Positions 54,501 to 64,000 of a stretch of 64,000 bases of DNA are shown piece after piece. The notes below the pieces were generated by a model. The model did no database searches, was not told the DNA's origin, and saw only the letters and a program-made list of their open reading frames with translations. This stretch comes from Tetradesmus obliquus (lineage: Eukaryota > Chlorophyta > Chlorophyceae > Sphaeropleales > Scenedesmaceae): NCBI GenBank assembly GCA_030272155.1, contig CP126192.1, forward strand, positions 2,452,501-2,516,500. Direction: 5' to 3'. How positions within the stretch are numbered: position 1 is the first letter of the stretch; each line of letters starts with the position of its first letter. The translations under genes and the position numbers were made by a program.

Positions 54501-56963
54501 GGCTTGCCCGTTGGTTGGATGCATGCAGAGCAAGCTGCAGCAACAGCTACACAACTCCAAGGCAAATGAGCAGCTGCTGCAGGGCGAGCTTGAATCCTGC
54601 AAGCAGCTGCTGGCGCAGACCCGGCAGCAGCACCAAGAGCTGCAAGCAAAGGTGCAGCTGCTGCAGCGCCAGTCAGAGGCAGATGCCAAGGAGGCAAAGG
54701 CAGCAGCAGAGCGCGCTGTGCTCCAGCTGCAGGAGCAGCTCAGCAGTGATGCAAGCACGCAGGTGAGTTCGTGCGTTGGCAAGGGTTGTTATGGGCTGCA
54801 TCATTGTGATGTAACGTGCCAGCCTGCTGGACGCACTGCACGTCATGCACGCTGCTGATGCTGCTCGACCAGCAACGGCAACCGCTCAATGCATGCACCC
54901 TCTGCCTGTTCTGCACTGGATGCTGCCTGTTGTTGCAGCTGCGAGCTGCTCTAGATCAGCAAGCCAAGGAGCTGCAGGAAGCGGCAGCGCAGCAGCTGGC
55001 TGGCGCCAATGCAGCACATGCAGCAGAGCTGCAGCAGCTGCAGCAACAAGCGGCAAGTGCTGCTGCTGAGCATGGCAGGCAGCTGCAGGCCCTGCAGGAT
55101 GCTCATGCCAATGCCCTGGACAGTCTGCGGCATCAGCAGCAACAGCAGCTTTCAGAGCTGCAGGAGCGTCACAAGGCAGACGTGCAGCAGATCCAAGCAG
55201 CAGCACAAAACAGCCAGCACAGCACTGAACAGGCCCTGAGGTGGGTGCTCTGCAGAGACTGGTGATAAGGCATATGCAGATAGACAACAGCACGCCTGTC
55301 TGCCGCCTACTGTAGTGCCAACAGGTGCGCGTTTTGAGTCACCAGCATGGGGTGGGTGGTGCAATTGGGGCAGCTGGTTCACATGTCTTGCATGCTTGCC
55401 TCTTAGCAACTGCCTACGTGTTGTCCTTGATTGTGGCTTCTGCACTTCTGCAGGCAGGACATGGCGGCAGCACTTACGGCAGCCCAGCAGCAACTGGCAG
55501 CAGCAGTACAGCAGCAAAAGCAGCAGCATGCAGCTGATCTGGAAGCCAAGCTAGCAGCGCTGCATGCAGACCACCAGCAGCAGCTGACACAACAGATGAT
55601 GGCTTTGCAGCAGAATGCTGCAGATGCTGCAGCTGCAGCCACCAAGGAGCACCAGCAAGCAACAGCAGCGCTGCAGCAGAAGCATGAGGCAGCACTCGCC
55701 GGGCTGCAGGCTGATAGGAAGGCTGCAGAAGCAACATCTCAGGCAGTGGTGAGCAGCCTTTGGTATGATTGTGAAGATATCAACTCAACTTCACGGCCGA
55801 CTTGAACGCACTGCTCAGAATTTTTGAACAGCCTGGTGCATGCCTGGGAGGTGATGCCACTGCAGTGCAGCTGCCAAATGATCTGCATGGCGCGTGTTTG
55901 TGGGCGGGTTGTGCTGCCTACTGATGGGCTCCTGCTGTCTGCAGGTGTCTGACTTGCAAGCCCGGCTTTCGGCAGTGGCTGCTGCTGAAGCGCGCCTGCA
56001 GGCCCGCAGCCAGGAGCTCGCAGCAGACAAGGCAGCACTTGCAGGAGCCAACCAGCAGCTGCAGCAGGCACTCATGGACAAGGCGCTTGAGGCCGCAGCA
56101 GCGCTGGATGGGGCGAGGCAGCAGCACGCACGGCAGCTGGTGGCGCTGCGGCAGGAGCAGCAGCAGCAGCTGGAGGCGATGCAGCAGCTGGCGGCAGCGC
56201 AGGAGGCACAGCACAAGCAGGTGAGGTCCCTAGCTGGGGGCAGGCAGCAAGAGCGGGGCCATTGCTCAGGTTTCAATGCTGCAGTCACTTGTGCTCCGCT
56301 AACATGAAGTTAGTCGCCGAGGCCACACAACGAACAATGGGCTACGCATCACATGGATGTATCTGCTGGATGCACGTATGTGCTGCTTGTGGCAGCACAA
56401 ACGCTCGTGGGTTGCATGTGCTGAGGCGTCTGCGCTGGCAATTCACCGGTCATCACTTGACACCACCATGCCTTGTTTTAACACTGCAGGAGGTCTTGCA
56501 GCTGCGAGAGGCAGCCGAAGCCCAGCGCTCAGCACTGGCTGCAGACCTGGCAGCGCTGCAGGCGAGGTGGGCTGCGCGCGAGCCTCGCCCGGAAGATGTA
56601 GCGACCATTGCAGATCTGCGAGCAGCACTAGCAGCCAGAGAGGAGGCGCTGCGCACTGCAGAGGACCGCATGGCGCAGCTGCGGGGTGAGATGCTGCTGC
56701 GTGAGGAGAACTACAACAAGCACTTCAGGAACGGCGGCATGGGGCAGCGGGTGCTTGATGTGGGGCTAGCTGCTGGCGCACAAAGTGAGGTGATGAGCTG
56801 GATGCTGAAGAGTGGCAGCGGCGGCGGTGGCAGCAGGAGTACCGGGGAAGGTCATCCGAGTGGGTCGAGGGCAGGCGCTGCAGCAGCCGCGCAGCAGCAG
56901 CAGGGCCTGGCGGCACCAGGGGGACTGATGCGCGCACCAACCGGGTCATTTAAGCGGCCTTGA
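51584..56963 (+). CDS. FAM184: FAM184-family coiled-coil protein
   Basis: Thirteen exons in phase, 1098 aa (human FAM184A is ~1140): 51584-51637, 51734-51913, 52020-52115, 52257-52373, 52573-52704, 52899-53236, 53436-53862, 54003-54383, 54538-54762, 54939-55240, 55454-55748, 55945-56220, 56490-56963. The N-terminus KKIAQLTKVIYHLNNKNED (~11-29), followed by an acidic ESEIDQVL helix, is the family signature. So is the C-terminal pair PEDVATIADL (~975) and LLREENYNKHF (~1011-1021). Between them lies almost uninterrupted Gln/Ala-rich heptad coiled coil. The last ~80 residues are Gly/Ser-rich. Function of the family is poorly known. Exons are mostly phase 0, so exon gain or loss would only lengthen or shorten the rod. 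Unlike the other large genes here, its introns show no exon-edge echoes. TGTAA lies 52 bp after the stop. Confidence 0.9.
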
Positions 56964-57014
56964 TTGGCGTCGTCGACGGCGTTTGTGTACAGGTGTTTGG
57001 TGTATGGCCAAGGG

Positions 57015-57019
57015 TGTAA
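57015..57019 (+). terminator. Candidate poly(A) signal TGTAA for FAM184 gene
   Basis: First TGTAA after the stop at 56963. The converging minus-strand gene has its candidate at 57150-57154, so the two transcripts would end ~130 bp apart without overlapping much. Confidence 0.55.
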
Positions 57020-57149
57020 CTGGATCTGCCCTGGGCACTGGTGATCTCGCAAGGGTGCCGCAGTTCGCTTGCCACGGAAGTTGTTTAGGCTCGCAGCAGT
57101 CTCAGGCAGCAGTTCGCAGATGCATGGCAACAAACTACACTTGTCGCTT

Positions 57150-57154
57150 ACAAT
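57150..57154 (-). terminator. Candidate poly(A) signal for the secreted-repeat gene
   Basis: TTACA on the plus strand, TGTAA in sense, about 710 bp past the TGA of the minus-strand gene. Confidence 0.4.
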
Positions 57155-57865
57155 ACCCTACTTGGGGAGCCAGAACGGGCTCAAACCTCAAAGACGTCGC
57201 CTAAAGCACATTGCAAAAACAGAGGAAGCACCATACCATACCATGCATTTGCACAAGCATTGTAAAGAGCTGCAGGATACACACAAGCATACACCGGTTC
57301 AGAAGTTTTGTCACCCCAACCACTGGTTTAAATCATTCAAAGTAAAGCACAACTGCAGCAAACATACAAACACCAGAAGACAGAGAGAGAGAGACGCACT
57401 GCAAGCTTCAACCTCAGGCTGCCACAGCCATGCTCTGCACAGCTGCAGTGGCATCATCATGATCAAGAAAATTGGCTTTCAAGGGTGTGCGTTGTGTTCT
57501 ACGGTGCTCACTCTCCTTTTCTGGTCTCAGACCTGTGTTCAACCTGTTATGGGTAACACGATGATGATGATGATGATGATGATGATGACCATCCAAGATG
57601 GTGCCAGGACCCACATGTGATTATCCTTTCTCAAAACCTGACACAACCTCTTCCAGCCTGTCGTCAACACTGCTCACCAGGTGGTGGGCATCATGATAAC
57701 AGCTGGCACACAGTGGACAGGGAAGAACACCCAGAGTTGCTGCTTAGGCTGTTATGATCAACGACCTTGCCCTGCACAGCTGCAGCGGCATTATCATCAG
57801 TATCAAAAGCCTGCAACAACCTCCGCCAATGCCGTTGCCGATGCCGGCTGCACCAGGCCTTTTGC
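57155..57865. other. 3' UTR region of the secreted-repeat gene
   Basis: Probably 3' UTR on the minus strand. It includes an (ATG)n run at 57560-57588 and a loosely repeated segment: 'cacagctgcagtggcatcat' near 57436 and 'cacagctgcagcggcattat' near 57776. Confidence 0.45.
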
Positions 57866-58433
57866 TCAAGCACCGGGTGGCGCTGCATGTGACTGGTGCA
57901 TCTCAGCCATGCCGTTCTTGACAAAGCTGGACACCACGGCCGCATGCATCTGCACCAGCTGCACTGACTGTGGGTCATTGCCTGTCTCGGCCACCTTCAC
58001 TCCCTTGGTGGTCGGCTCGACCTGCAGCGCATGTCAGCAGCAGCAGCAACAGCAGCAGGTGAGAGGCAGCCAAACACACCCAATTGACAGGCAGCAGGTA
58101 AAGCTCCCTGTTTTCTGACCAAAGAAGTGGTCAGGGAGTGGATCTGTACCATCATCGCTCAAGTCGCATGCCGTATACCAACCTGCAACTGCTCTCTGCG
58201 CTGGCCCCAACACTGTCACCTGCACTGCCTGGGCAAGAATGTTTACGTACAATGGACACTGAAGTCACAGCACGTACACTGCAAGCACTGCAGCTCTAGT
58301 TGCAGCAGCCGCTGGGCCAGGCAGCAACGCGCACCTCCATGTCAATCTTGTGTGCGTTCCTGTACACTGCTGCAAACAGGGGGTCCCAGAAGCGCGGCTG
58401 GGATGGACATTGACCGTTGCCGCATCCCTCCCT

Positions 58434-58511
<78 letters not shown>

Positions 58512-59147
58512 GCAGCGGCAGCAGCGGCGGCGGCAGCAGCAGCAGCAGCAGCATGCGCTTGATTGTCATGGCAGAGCTATCTAGTTTTGGGGCTGGTGCA
58601 TGCAGCCGCATGCCGGGCTGGCCCGCGGCTGATGAGCTGCGCAGCATGCCAACACTGCAGCACAGTGATTGCAGCATGATGAGCCTTGTTGAAGCCTGCT
58701 GCAAGTACATCCTGATGCAAGCCATCCTCAAGTCAGGCCTCGACATTTCTGGCTGCACTTTGCTCTGGCGTTGTGTTTGTATTGTAAAGCCGACCCGCTC
58801 AACCCATTACTAGTAGTCTTAAACCCAGGCACTTACAAAAGCTGGCGCATCTGCTTCACATGCAGCTGGATCAAACGTGCGACACGTGGGTTGTTTGACT
58901 CTGTAAGAGACGAGATTCCTTTGTTTGTTGGCTGCACTGTCCTCTTGATGCTTTGGTGTGCGCTGAGAAGCGCGTGGAAGACTTGGGCATAGTCCCCGCC
59001 TTGGTCGCTGTTTGGCCCACCACCCATCATCAAACCCCCACCTCCCATGCCCATGCCAGGCCCAAACCCGCGCCCAAGGCCCTGAGCGATTGCAACAGCT
59101 GCTGCAAACAGGACAAGCAGGGAGAAGTTGAGCATCCAGCCCTTCAT
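57866..59147 (-). CDS. Secreted protein with two copies of a bacterial-type His-containing domain
   Basis: Three exons in phase, 187 aa: 59147-58837, 58431-58335, 58021-57866. Starts MKGWMLNFSLLVLFAAAVAI, a clear signal peptide, then a Gly/Met-rich spacer. Two related units follow. Unit 1 (~53-104) has FHALLSAHQSIKRTV, SLTESNNP and LIQLHVKQM. Unit 2 (~118-170) has WDPLFAAVYRNAHKIDMEV, VAETGNDP and LVQMHAAVVSSFV. Each carries one His in the 'H-x-x-I' helix (64, 131) and one ~31 residues later (96, 162), suggesting a paired helical bundle that may bind a metal or haem. I recall closely similar unnamed secreted proteins in bacteria (motifs 'WDPLFAAxF', 'TESDDPE', 'SHxxP' tail); the ending HQSHAAPPGA fits. 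Function unknown. Introns show it is a resident eukaryotic gene. The intron before exon 2 has ~25 CTG triplets in sense. Confidence 0.85.
58434..58552. repeat. (CAG)n array, ~26 perfect triplets plus interrupted tail
   Basis: Longest CAG/CTG array in the window (58434-58512 perfect, then CGG-interrupted). On the gene (minus) strand it is CTG running into the acceptor of exon 58431-58335. Confidence 0.95.
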
Positions 59148-60356
59148 GATGCTGTTCACCAGTTTCGGAAAGTACCGTGACGTGTTGGTGGTCTGGATTG
59201 TGCTGTCGGAGCAAGAACAGAAGGTACCAGGTTTATCAACACAAAAGTTGCAGCAAACATAATGGAAGCGTGGACAGGAACAGCTTCTTCAGGTCCCGGA
59301 CCGGCACGCAGCACACTCGAGGGTTACGACGGGTTGATGACAGGGTCACAGAGCCAGGCGGCCGCCGTCACAACGAACATATGTCACATCAAGTCTCAAA
59401 CCTCTTTTCGTGGCGCGCATACACCAAACAGCGTCAAGACACCACACGCGCCGGGTGATCCCCGCCAGTACACCTGCTGAGTACACACTCAGCAACCTTG
59501 GTGCTTGACGGAAGCACCATGCATGAGACCACGCAGCACAGAATCGCGGTACAAAAGCAAAAAATCTGTGCAAAGGAAGCACTGTTGTCTCCAGCGCTGT
59601 GCCGCACCACTGCTGGTTGATGAACAACCTTGGTGCTGGCAGCGCAGCTGTGGTCAACATTCAACTGCCAGCACTCAAACAGCTTGAAGGCCTGCACCAG
59701 CTAGTATAAAGAATTGCAGGGAACACACATTGCAGTAGCACAATGCAGCATATTGCGCCACTCACATGTCTAGAAGTGGTCCCCCCCATGCAGCTACTCG
59801 ACCTCAAATCAGCTCGTGTACACCATAACATGGCAATTGTATAAGCCATATGCTGACAATCACTCAGTCGTCGCCGCAAGCCCGCGCCCAACCGCTGCAA
59901 CAGCTTGCAGTACTGGCAACGGCCTACACCGCCGCGGCAACACAGGTGTTTGCTGCAGCTGGCATCATGCATGGTGAGCAGCCCTGTACCTCGTTTGACT
60001 GCTGCTACAAGCAACAAGATTGGGTTCAAGGACCTGCCCCTGCAACAACTGGATGCAAAGGCACCACCAAGCTGCCAAGTTGCAGCACTACAACTTTCTA
60101 GCACGCTGCGTTGTGACTACACCGCATGATACACGCCGTAAAGGCAGGGTTGCAACGCAGGTACATGCTGCTGGTGGCGCAGTTTATGCAGAAACACACG
60201 ATAACACACACTCTCAATGCAAGCGCACGCTGCCTTACTGCTCATAGCAAATGCTTTGCTGCTGCAAAAGCCAAAGCTATAGAAGAGCTGCCAACACATG
60301 CCCACACGCCTTTCTGGCAACTCAAGTCCTGCAACCCAAAACAGCACACACACCTC
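59148..60356. other. Spacer between two minus-strand genes
   Basis: Should include the 3' UTR of the gene ending at 60357 and the promoter of the gene starting at 59147. No sense TGTAA was seen. A plus-strand frame at 59850-60101 (MLTITQSSPQARAQPLQQLA...) is weakly coding-like but unsupported. Confidence 0.4.
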
Positions 60357-63117
60357 TTACGAGCCCTTTGCTGCACCTGACACTGTCCCCACCAGCCCAG
60401 CCCAAGCACCTGCCACGGACGCTTGCACCCACGCAATAGCACCCACAATTGCCGCCCACACACCTGCCACCCAATCGCCTATCAAGCTGCTTGCGCTGAA
60501 CATCTGCTCATGCAGCACCTTCTGCAGGTTTGCAATGTGCCCTGCTGCCTGTGCCTGCCGGGCAGGCATTGCCGGCAGGTCAGCTGCTGCGCGTGCTGCC
60601 TCTGCCTGGCCGTCAGAGATGTCCTGGTATGCTGTGGCCATAGCTGCTGCTGCTGCTGCTCTGCTTTCTGCGTCTGCCACCATCTCAACAGCTCTGTTCA
60701 TGCGCTTGACTGCTGCTGCCATGGCATCTTCTGCTGCTGCCTCCAGCGCAGCCTGCAGGCAGCACCAGCCAGTCGCAGACAGAGAAACATCATTTACAGC
60801 ACAGCAGTTACATAAATGCACATGGACCAGCTTGCAGGAAACATACAGAGGCATAACTCGGCACACGATACGTGTAATGCACGCAACGATGCAGAATTGT
60901 CCGCCATCCCCGGCGTAAAGCGAATGGGGAAGCACAAAAGTGTCGTCGCCATTGACAGCATGCACACCCCCTGTGCATCCACAGAGCCAACAAGATCACC
61001 AACTCCTGCAGCACCGGCCCCACCTGCACTGCCGACGCTGCCACAGCCGCCTGCTCCGCAGCCTCTGCTGCGCGAGACGCCGCACTGCTGGCTGCTGCCG
61101 AGTACGCTGCTGCGCGCTGCGAGGCCTCCACTGCTGCCCCGCTGGCGCGCATGGCGATGTGTGCGCGCTCCCGCAAGCTTGGCAGCGAGGGGTCGGATGG
61201 CATGGCCGCGAGCTCAGCCTGTGTCACTGCCTTGGCCGGGGGCTCCACCTGGGAGCAGGACGATACGGAAACCAGCAGCAAATGTAACAACTGTGGAAAG
61301 CGCTGCTTGTACGCTGATACACAAAACATACACGCATACACAAACACATCAGGTCACTGAGCCACCAGTGCAGCTGCCATGCGCTCGCCTGTCACACTAA
61401 AAGGGCCTTGCCTCGTATGTGCCGCCAAGCACCAGACACCCCACACACCCCAAATATCCCACCTGTATGCTGGGCAGCTCAGGCTGACTCAGTGGCTCGG
61501 GCAGCTGCATCTGCGGCAGGTCCAGCTGCCCCACCCCACCCAGCCAGGGCGCAGGCATGCTGCTGCTGAACCCCGCATCCAGCGGGCTGGGCTGCGGCGC
61601 ACCAGGCGCGCCAGCAGGCAGCTCAAACCCCGGCACCAGCGCCCCAGCCCCAACCTTGGACAAAGGGTTGAGCGCTGCTGCTGCTGATGATGATGAGGTG
61701 GGGCTGTTGCCGGCAGCCTGCGAGCTGCCGTCGCTGCCTGCTGCTGCGGCAGCGTCAGGCGCGGCCGCTGCTGCTGCTGCCGCTGCCTTTTCAGCGCTGC
61801 TGCTTTTGCTGGCCTTGTCCTGCTTAGATTTGCTCTTGCTGCCTTTTGTTTTGGCTGGTGGGAAGACTGGCGCTGTGCTGCTGCTGGGAGGTGCTGCTGG
61901 CTGCCGCTGCACCATTGTGTGTATCTGCGGTCCTGCAGGCCGCTTGTTGTGCTGATACACGCCTGCAGCAGCAGCAGCCGCAGCAATGCACTCGTCAGCG
62001 ATCAACCATGGCAGCAATTCTATTGTCGACACGTGCAGAAACCTCACCGGCGCAACAAACATGATGTAATCCTCACCAATACAAGCAATGCAGTGCTTCA
62101 AAGGTGCAACTGAAACTGCAGCTGCTGTGCAGACTTGAACAAGGCCGGTGGCCACATGCCAGCAGGCAGTTATGCATTGTACTTTGTCATATGACATGCG
62201 CATTGCTATGACCTGCTGTTTCTGTGACAGTGCTCCTACAGCATGAGTGATACAGCATTTGGCATGACAAGAACATGCACAGCAGCATGCAGATGCTAAT
62301 ACACCTTGGTGACACAGGAATCGTTCTTCAGCTGTCCATTCCAGTTGCAACATCACAAAGGACTTACGGAAATGATCCAGCACGCGATAAGCGCCAAAGC
62401 TGAGCAGCAGGATGATGCCAAGCAGCCCAGTCAGCCCTGGACAATCATGCATTGCAGGAGAGCAGCAGCATCAGTCACAAGGCCGGATGTGGCTCGAGTG
62501 CTTTGGGCGCTTGCTGGACACCACATATTGAATGCTTGACACACAAGAGGCACCTGTGTGCCTGAACCTGTGCTGGGTTCTTTGCCAAGGTGCGCTGCTG
62601 TTGTGGCGGACTATGCTTTCATGCAATGCGGCACCTGGCATGTCAGCAATGCATGTAGTTGCAAGCTGCACAGCAAGGCAACACTGCATGCAGCACGCAG
62701 CCCGCATCATGGCCTACCCCAGTCAACATCCTTCAGTGTGAAGGGTTTCGTGCCCTGCCACTCCTCTCCTGCAGCCTTGCTGCTGCTGTCCTCTTCCCAG
62801 CTGTGGGTCTCCTGCTGCTGCACTGCTGCAGCAGCTGGCGGGCTGGTGCCATTGCTGCTAGTGTTTACAACGTTTGCATGTAGATCTATTGAGCCTTCTG
62901 GTTGCGTCACGGAGCTCGGCACGGCATTGCACACGTGTATCGGCACACTCGGCTGCAAGCAGAGTGGCCCACGCTGCTTCTTTGGCGTACGTAGAACTGT
63001 AGCATATGTAAAAGGTGGAAAAGTATGGCTATGAAAGACGGCTGAGCTTCTCCGAATCAGTTGTGCGCAGGTCATTGTGTGCACGCATGCGGGATTGACA
63101 ATCAAGCGACACGGCAT
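60357..63117 (-). CDS. Unrecognised Ala-rich membrane protein, possible plastid protein
   Basis: Five exons join in phase, 529 aa: 63117-62718, 62436-62368, 61962-61463, 61248-61024, 60752-60357 (TAA at 60357-60359). The N-terminal ~80 residues are basic and Ser/Thr-rich, as in a transit peptide. Then EEWQGTKPFTLKDVDWG leads into one hydrophobic helix (LTGLLGIILLLSFGAYRVLD, ~135-154). A long Lys/Ser- then Ala/Pro-rich region follows (KTKGSKSKSKQDK, LPQMQLPEPLSQPELPSIQ). Next come Ala-rich helices likely to be coiled coil (AAMPSDPSLPSLRERAHIAM, KRMNRAVEMVADAESRAAAA, ANLQKVLHEQMFSASSLIGD) and a Trp/Ala/Gly hydrophobic end (WVAGVWAAIVGAIAWVQASV). No family is recognised. Exon 1 is the least certain; the joins 62718/62436 and 62368/61962 agree in phase, which supports the model. 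Confidence 0.62.
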
Positions 63118-63395
63118 TCTTGATCAACAACATATTAGTCAGCAGCGGTCGCTGTGGTGTCCCTGTAGCGTCCGTGGTGACAGCCAGCATCGGTCACCCC
63201 CCCCCCCCCCCCCCCCCCCAGGGTCTTGCAAGACCCTTGACTGACAGCCTGTCCAAGTGTGGTGCCCTTGAGGTGTGGCTGCTCAGCTGCAGACTCTTTA
63301 CAAAAACACTGTAAACGAATGAACTGGAGCAAAGAACCACATAAAGTGCGAAAGGTCTTGTACACACTCTTTCGAGCAGCAGCAGTTGGACAGCC
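63118..63395. promoter_or_regulatory. 278-bp divergent promoter spacer
   Basis: Lies between the ATG of the minus-strand gene at 63117 and the plus-strand ATG at 63396, so it must carry both promoters and 5' UTRs if both starts are right. It contains 23 consecutive C at 63197-63219. No TATA box is obvious. Confidence 0.5.
63197..63219. repeat. Poly-C tract (23 C) in a divergent promoter
   Basis: Longest mononucleotide run in the window. Confidence 0.95.
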
Positions 63396-63971
63396 ATGCA
63401 GACTTCACTGCAACACCGGCGCAGCAGCACTATAGTAAGGGCTTCGCTGGACAAACGTCAGGTCCAACTGAGGTCACAGACAGTGCGTCCACCAGCCCCC
63501 CACCGCCCACTCAACAGGGAGCAGAAGCAGAAGCTGGTGTTCTTCAGCCAGGTGCGTGGTGGCCTGCTTGCTGCTGCAGGACGTTCACCGGTATCTGAGT
63601 TCAAAACTGACTCGGTTACGCCTCTTGCTGCAGCACTGGCTACCTCGCCTGTTGCAAACGGTGAGTGCCTCCCCGAAACTGCCGGTCAGCGGTCACCCGC
63701 CGCACCTCTAGCTCACACGAGACTTTTTGTACTGCAGCAAGAAGACGCGCATGAGACCTACACACGCATCTCCGGCTTTGGCGAGGTGGGTAGGGCGGTG
63801 TTGGCCAGGCAGTCTGTGACGTTGCCTAGGGGCTCGATCTCATGTGCTGACAAACGTTCATCACGTTATCCTGTGCAGCTGCTGGCGACAGAGGTCGGCA
63901 AGGCCCAGAGCAGGCTGTCGGAGGTGATGCAGGGAGTCTTGGCGCCCTTCGCTGCGGATCTGAAGAACCAG
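63396..63971 (+). CDS. 5' end of an unrecognised, probably plastid-targeted protein (partial)
   Basis: Starts MQTSLQHRRSSTIVRASLDK, basic and Ser/Arg-rich with a VRAS-like cleavage context, typical of an algal plastid transit peptide. Likely exons 63396-63551, 63738-63785 and 63879-63971 (phase 0 throughout), ending in CAG|GTGCGC, after which the gene leaves the window. The mature part shows NREQKQKLVFFSQ, then QEDAHETYTRISGFGE, then VGKAQSRLSEVMQGVLAPFA, mainly helical. The first putative intron (63552-63737) is 186 bp, a multiple of three, without stops, so it could instead be coding. Too little is present for a family call. Confidence 0.6.
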
Positions 63972-64000
63972 GTGCGCTGGGTTGCCGCGTAATATCAGAA

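Noticed and set aside
57560..57588. (ATG)n run as a Met-rich or His-rich coding repeat
   Set aside because: It lies in the probable 3' UTR of the minus-strand gene with no surrounding coding signal.
59850..60101. Plus-strand frame MLTITQSSPQARAQ... as a small gene
   Set aside because: Composition is borderline and no second exon, promoter or poly(A) signal could be tied to it.

Overview
This is nuclear DNA from a eukaryote, most likely a coccoid green alga of the Chlorophyceae (Scenedesmus/Tetradesmus-like). The inference rests on very intron-rich genes with GT-AG junctions and short exons, pervasive (CAG)n/(CTG)n tracts, candidate TGTAA poly(A) signals, a nuclear gene for a plastid-type Ycf45 ATPase, and an LRR receptor fused to nucleotidyl cyclase domains. 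The species cannot be fixed by eye. No CRISPR arrays, rRNA or convincing tRNA genes were seen.

Layout. 1-153 (+) is the 3' end of a Cys/Asn-rich secreted-type protein. 3372-1385 (-) is an unrecognised Gln/Ala-rich protein, with possible further minus exons at 1118-331. 6749-4899 (-) is phosphoribosylanthranilate isomerase (5' end unresolved). 7794-11409 (+) is a Ycf45/SPD1-type AAA ATPase. 13519-20685 (+) is VPS33. 21415-23517 (+) is an unrecognised 232-aa protein. 25852-28682 (+) is PCNA. 29573-36031 (+) is a WD-repeat protein. 37947-48421 (+) is a 1773-aa LRR-transmembrane protein with two cyclase domains. 51584-56963 (+) is a FAM184-family coiled-coil protein. 59147-57866 (-) is a secreted two-repeat protein resembling a bacterial family. 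63117-60357 (-) is an unrecognised membrane protein. 63396 to beyond 63971 (+) is the 5' end of another gene. For the multi-exon models from VPS33 onward, exon phases were checked by hand and are mutually consistent.

The genes do not form one pathway: tryptophan synthesis, plastid function, vesicle tethering/fusion, DNA replication and cyclic-nucleotide signalling sit side by side, as is normal in an algal chromosome. The VPS33-to-FAM184 stretch is a head-to-tail series on the plus strand; FAM184 and the secreted-repeat gene converge near 57.0-57.2 kb; the last two genes diverge from a 278-bp spacer.

The most unusual signal is structural. In seven genes, introns carry diverged local copies ('echoes') of the adjoining exon edge including its splice site. 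About fifteen such events are visible, at least six in the WD-repeat gene alone. Some echoes keep usable splice sites and one (cyclase, 120 bp x3) would give a truncated protein. A second pattern is a polarity of triplet tracts inside introns: CAG tracts just after 5' splice sites and CTG tracts just before 3' splice sites, sometimes both in the same intron.
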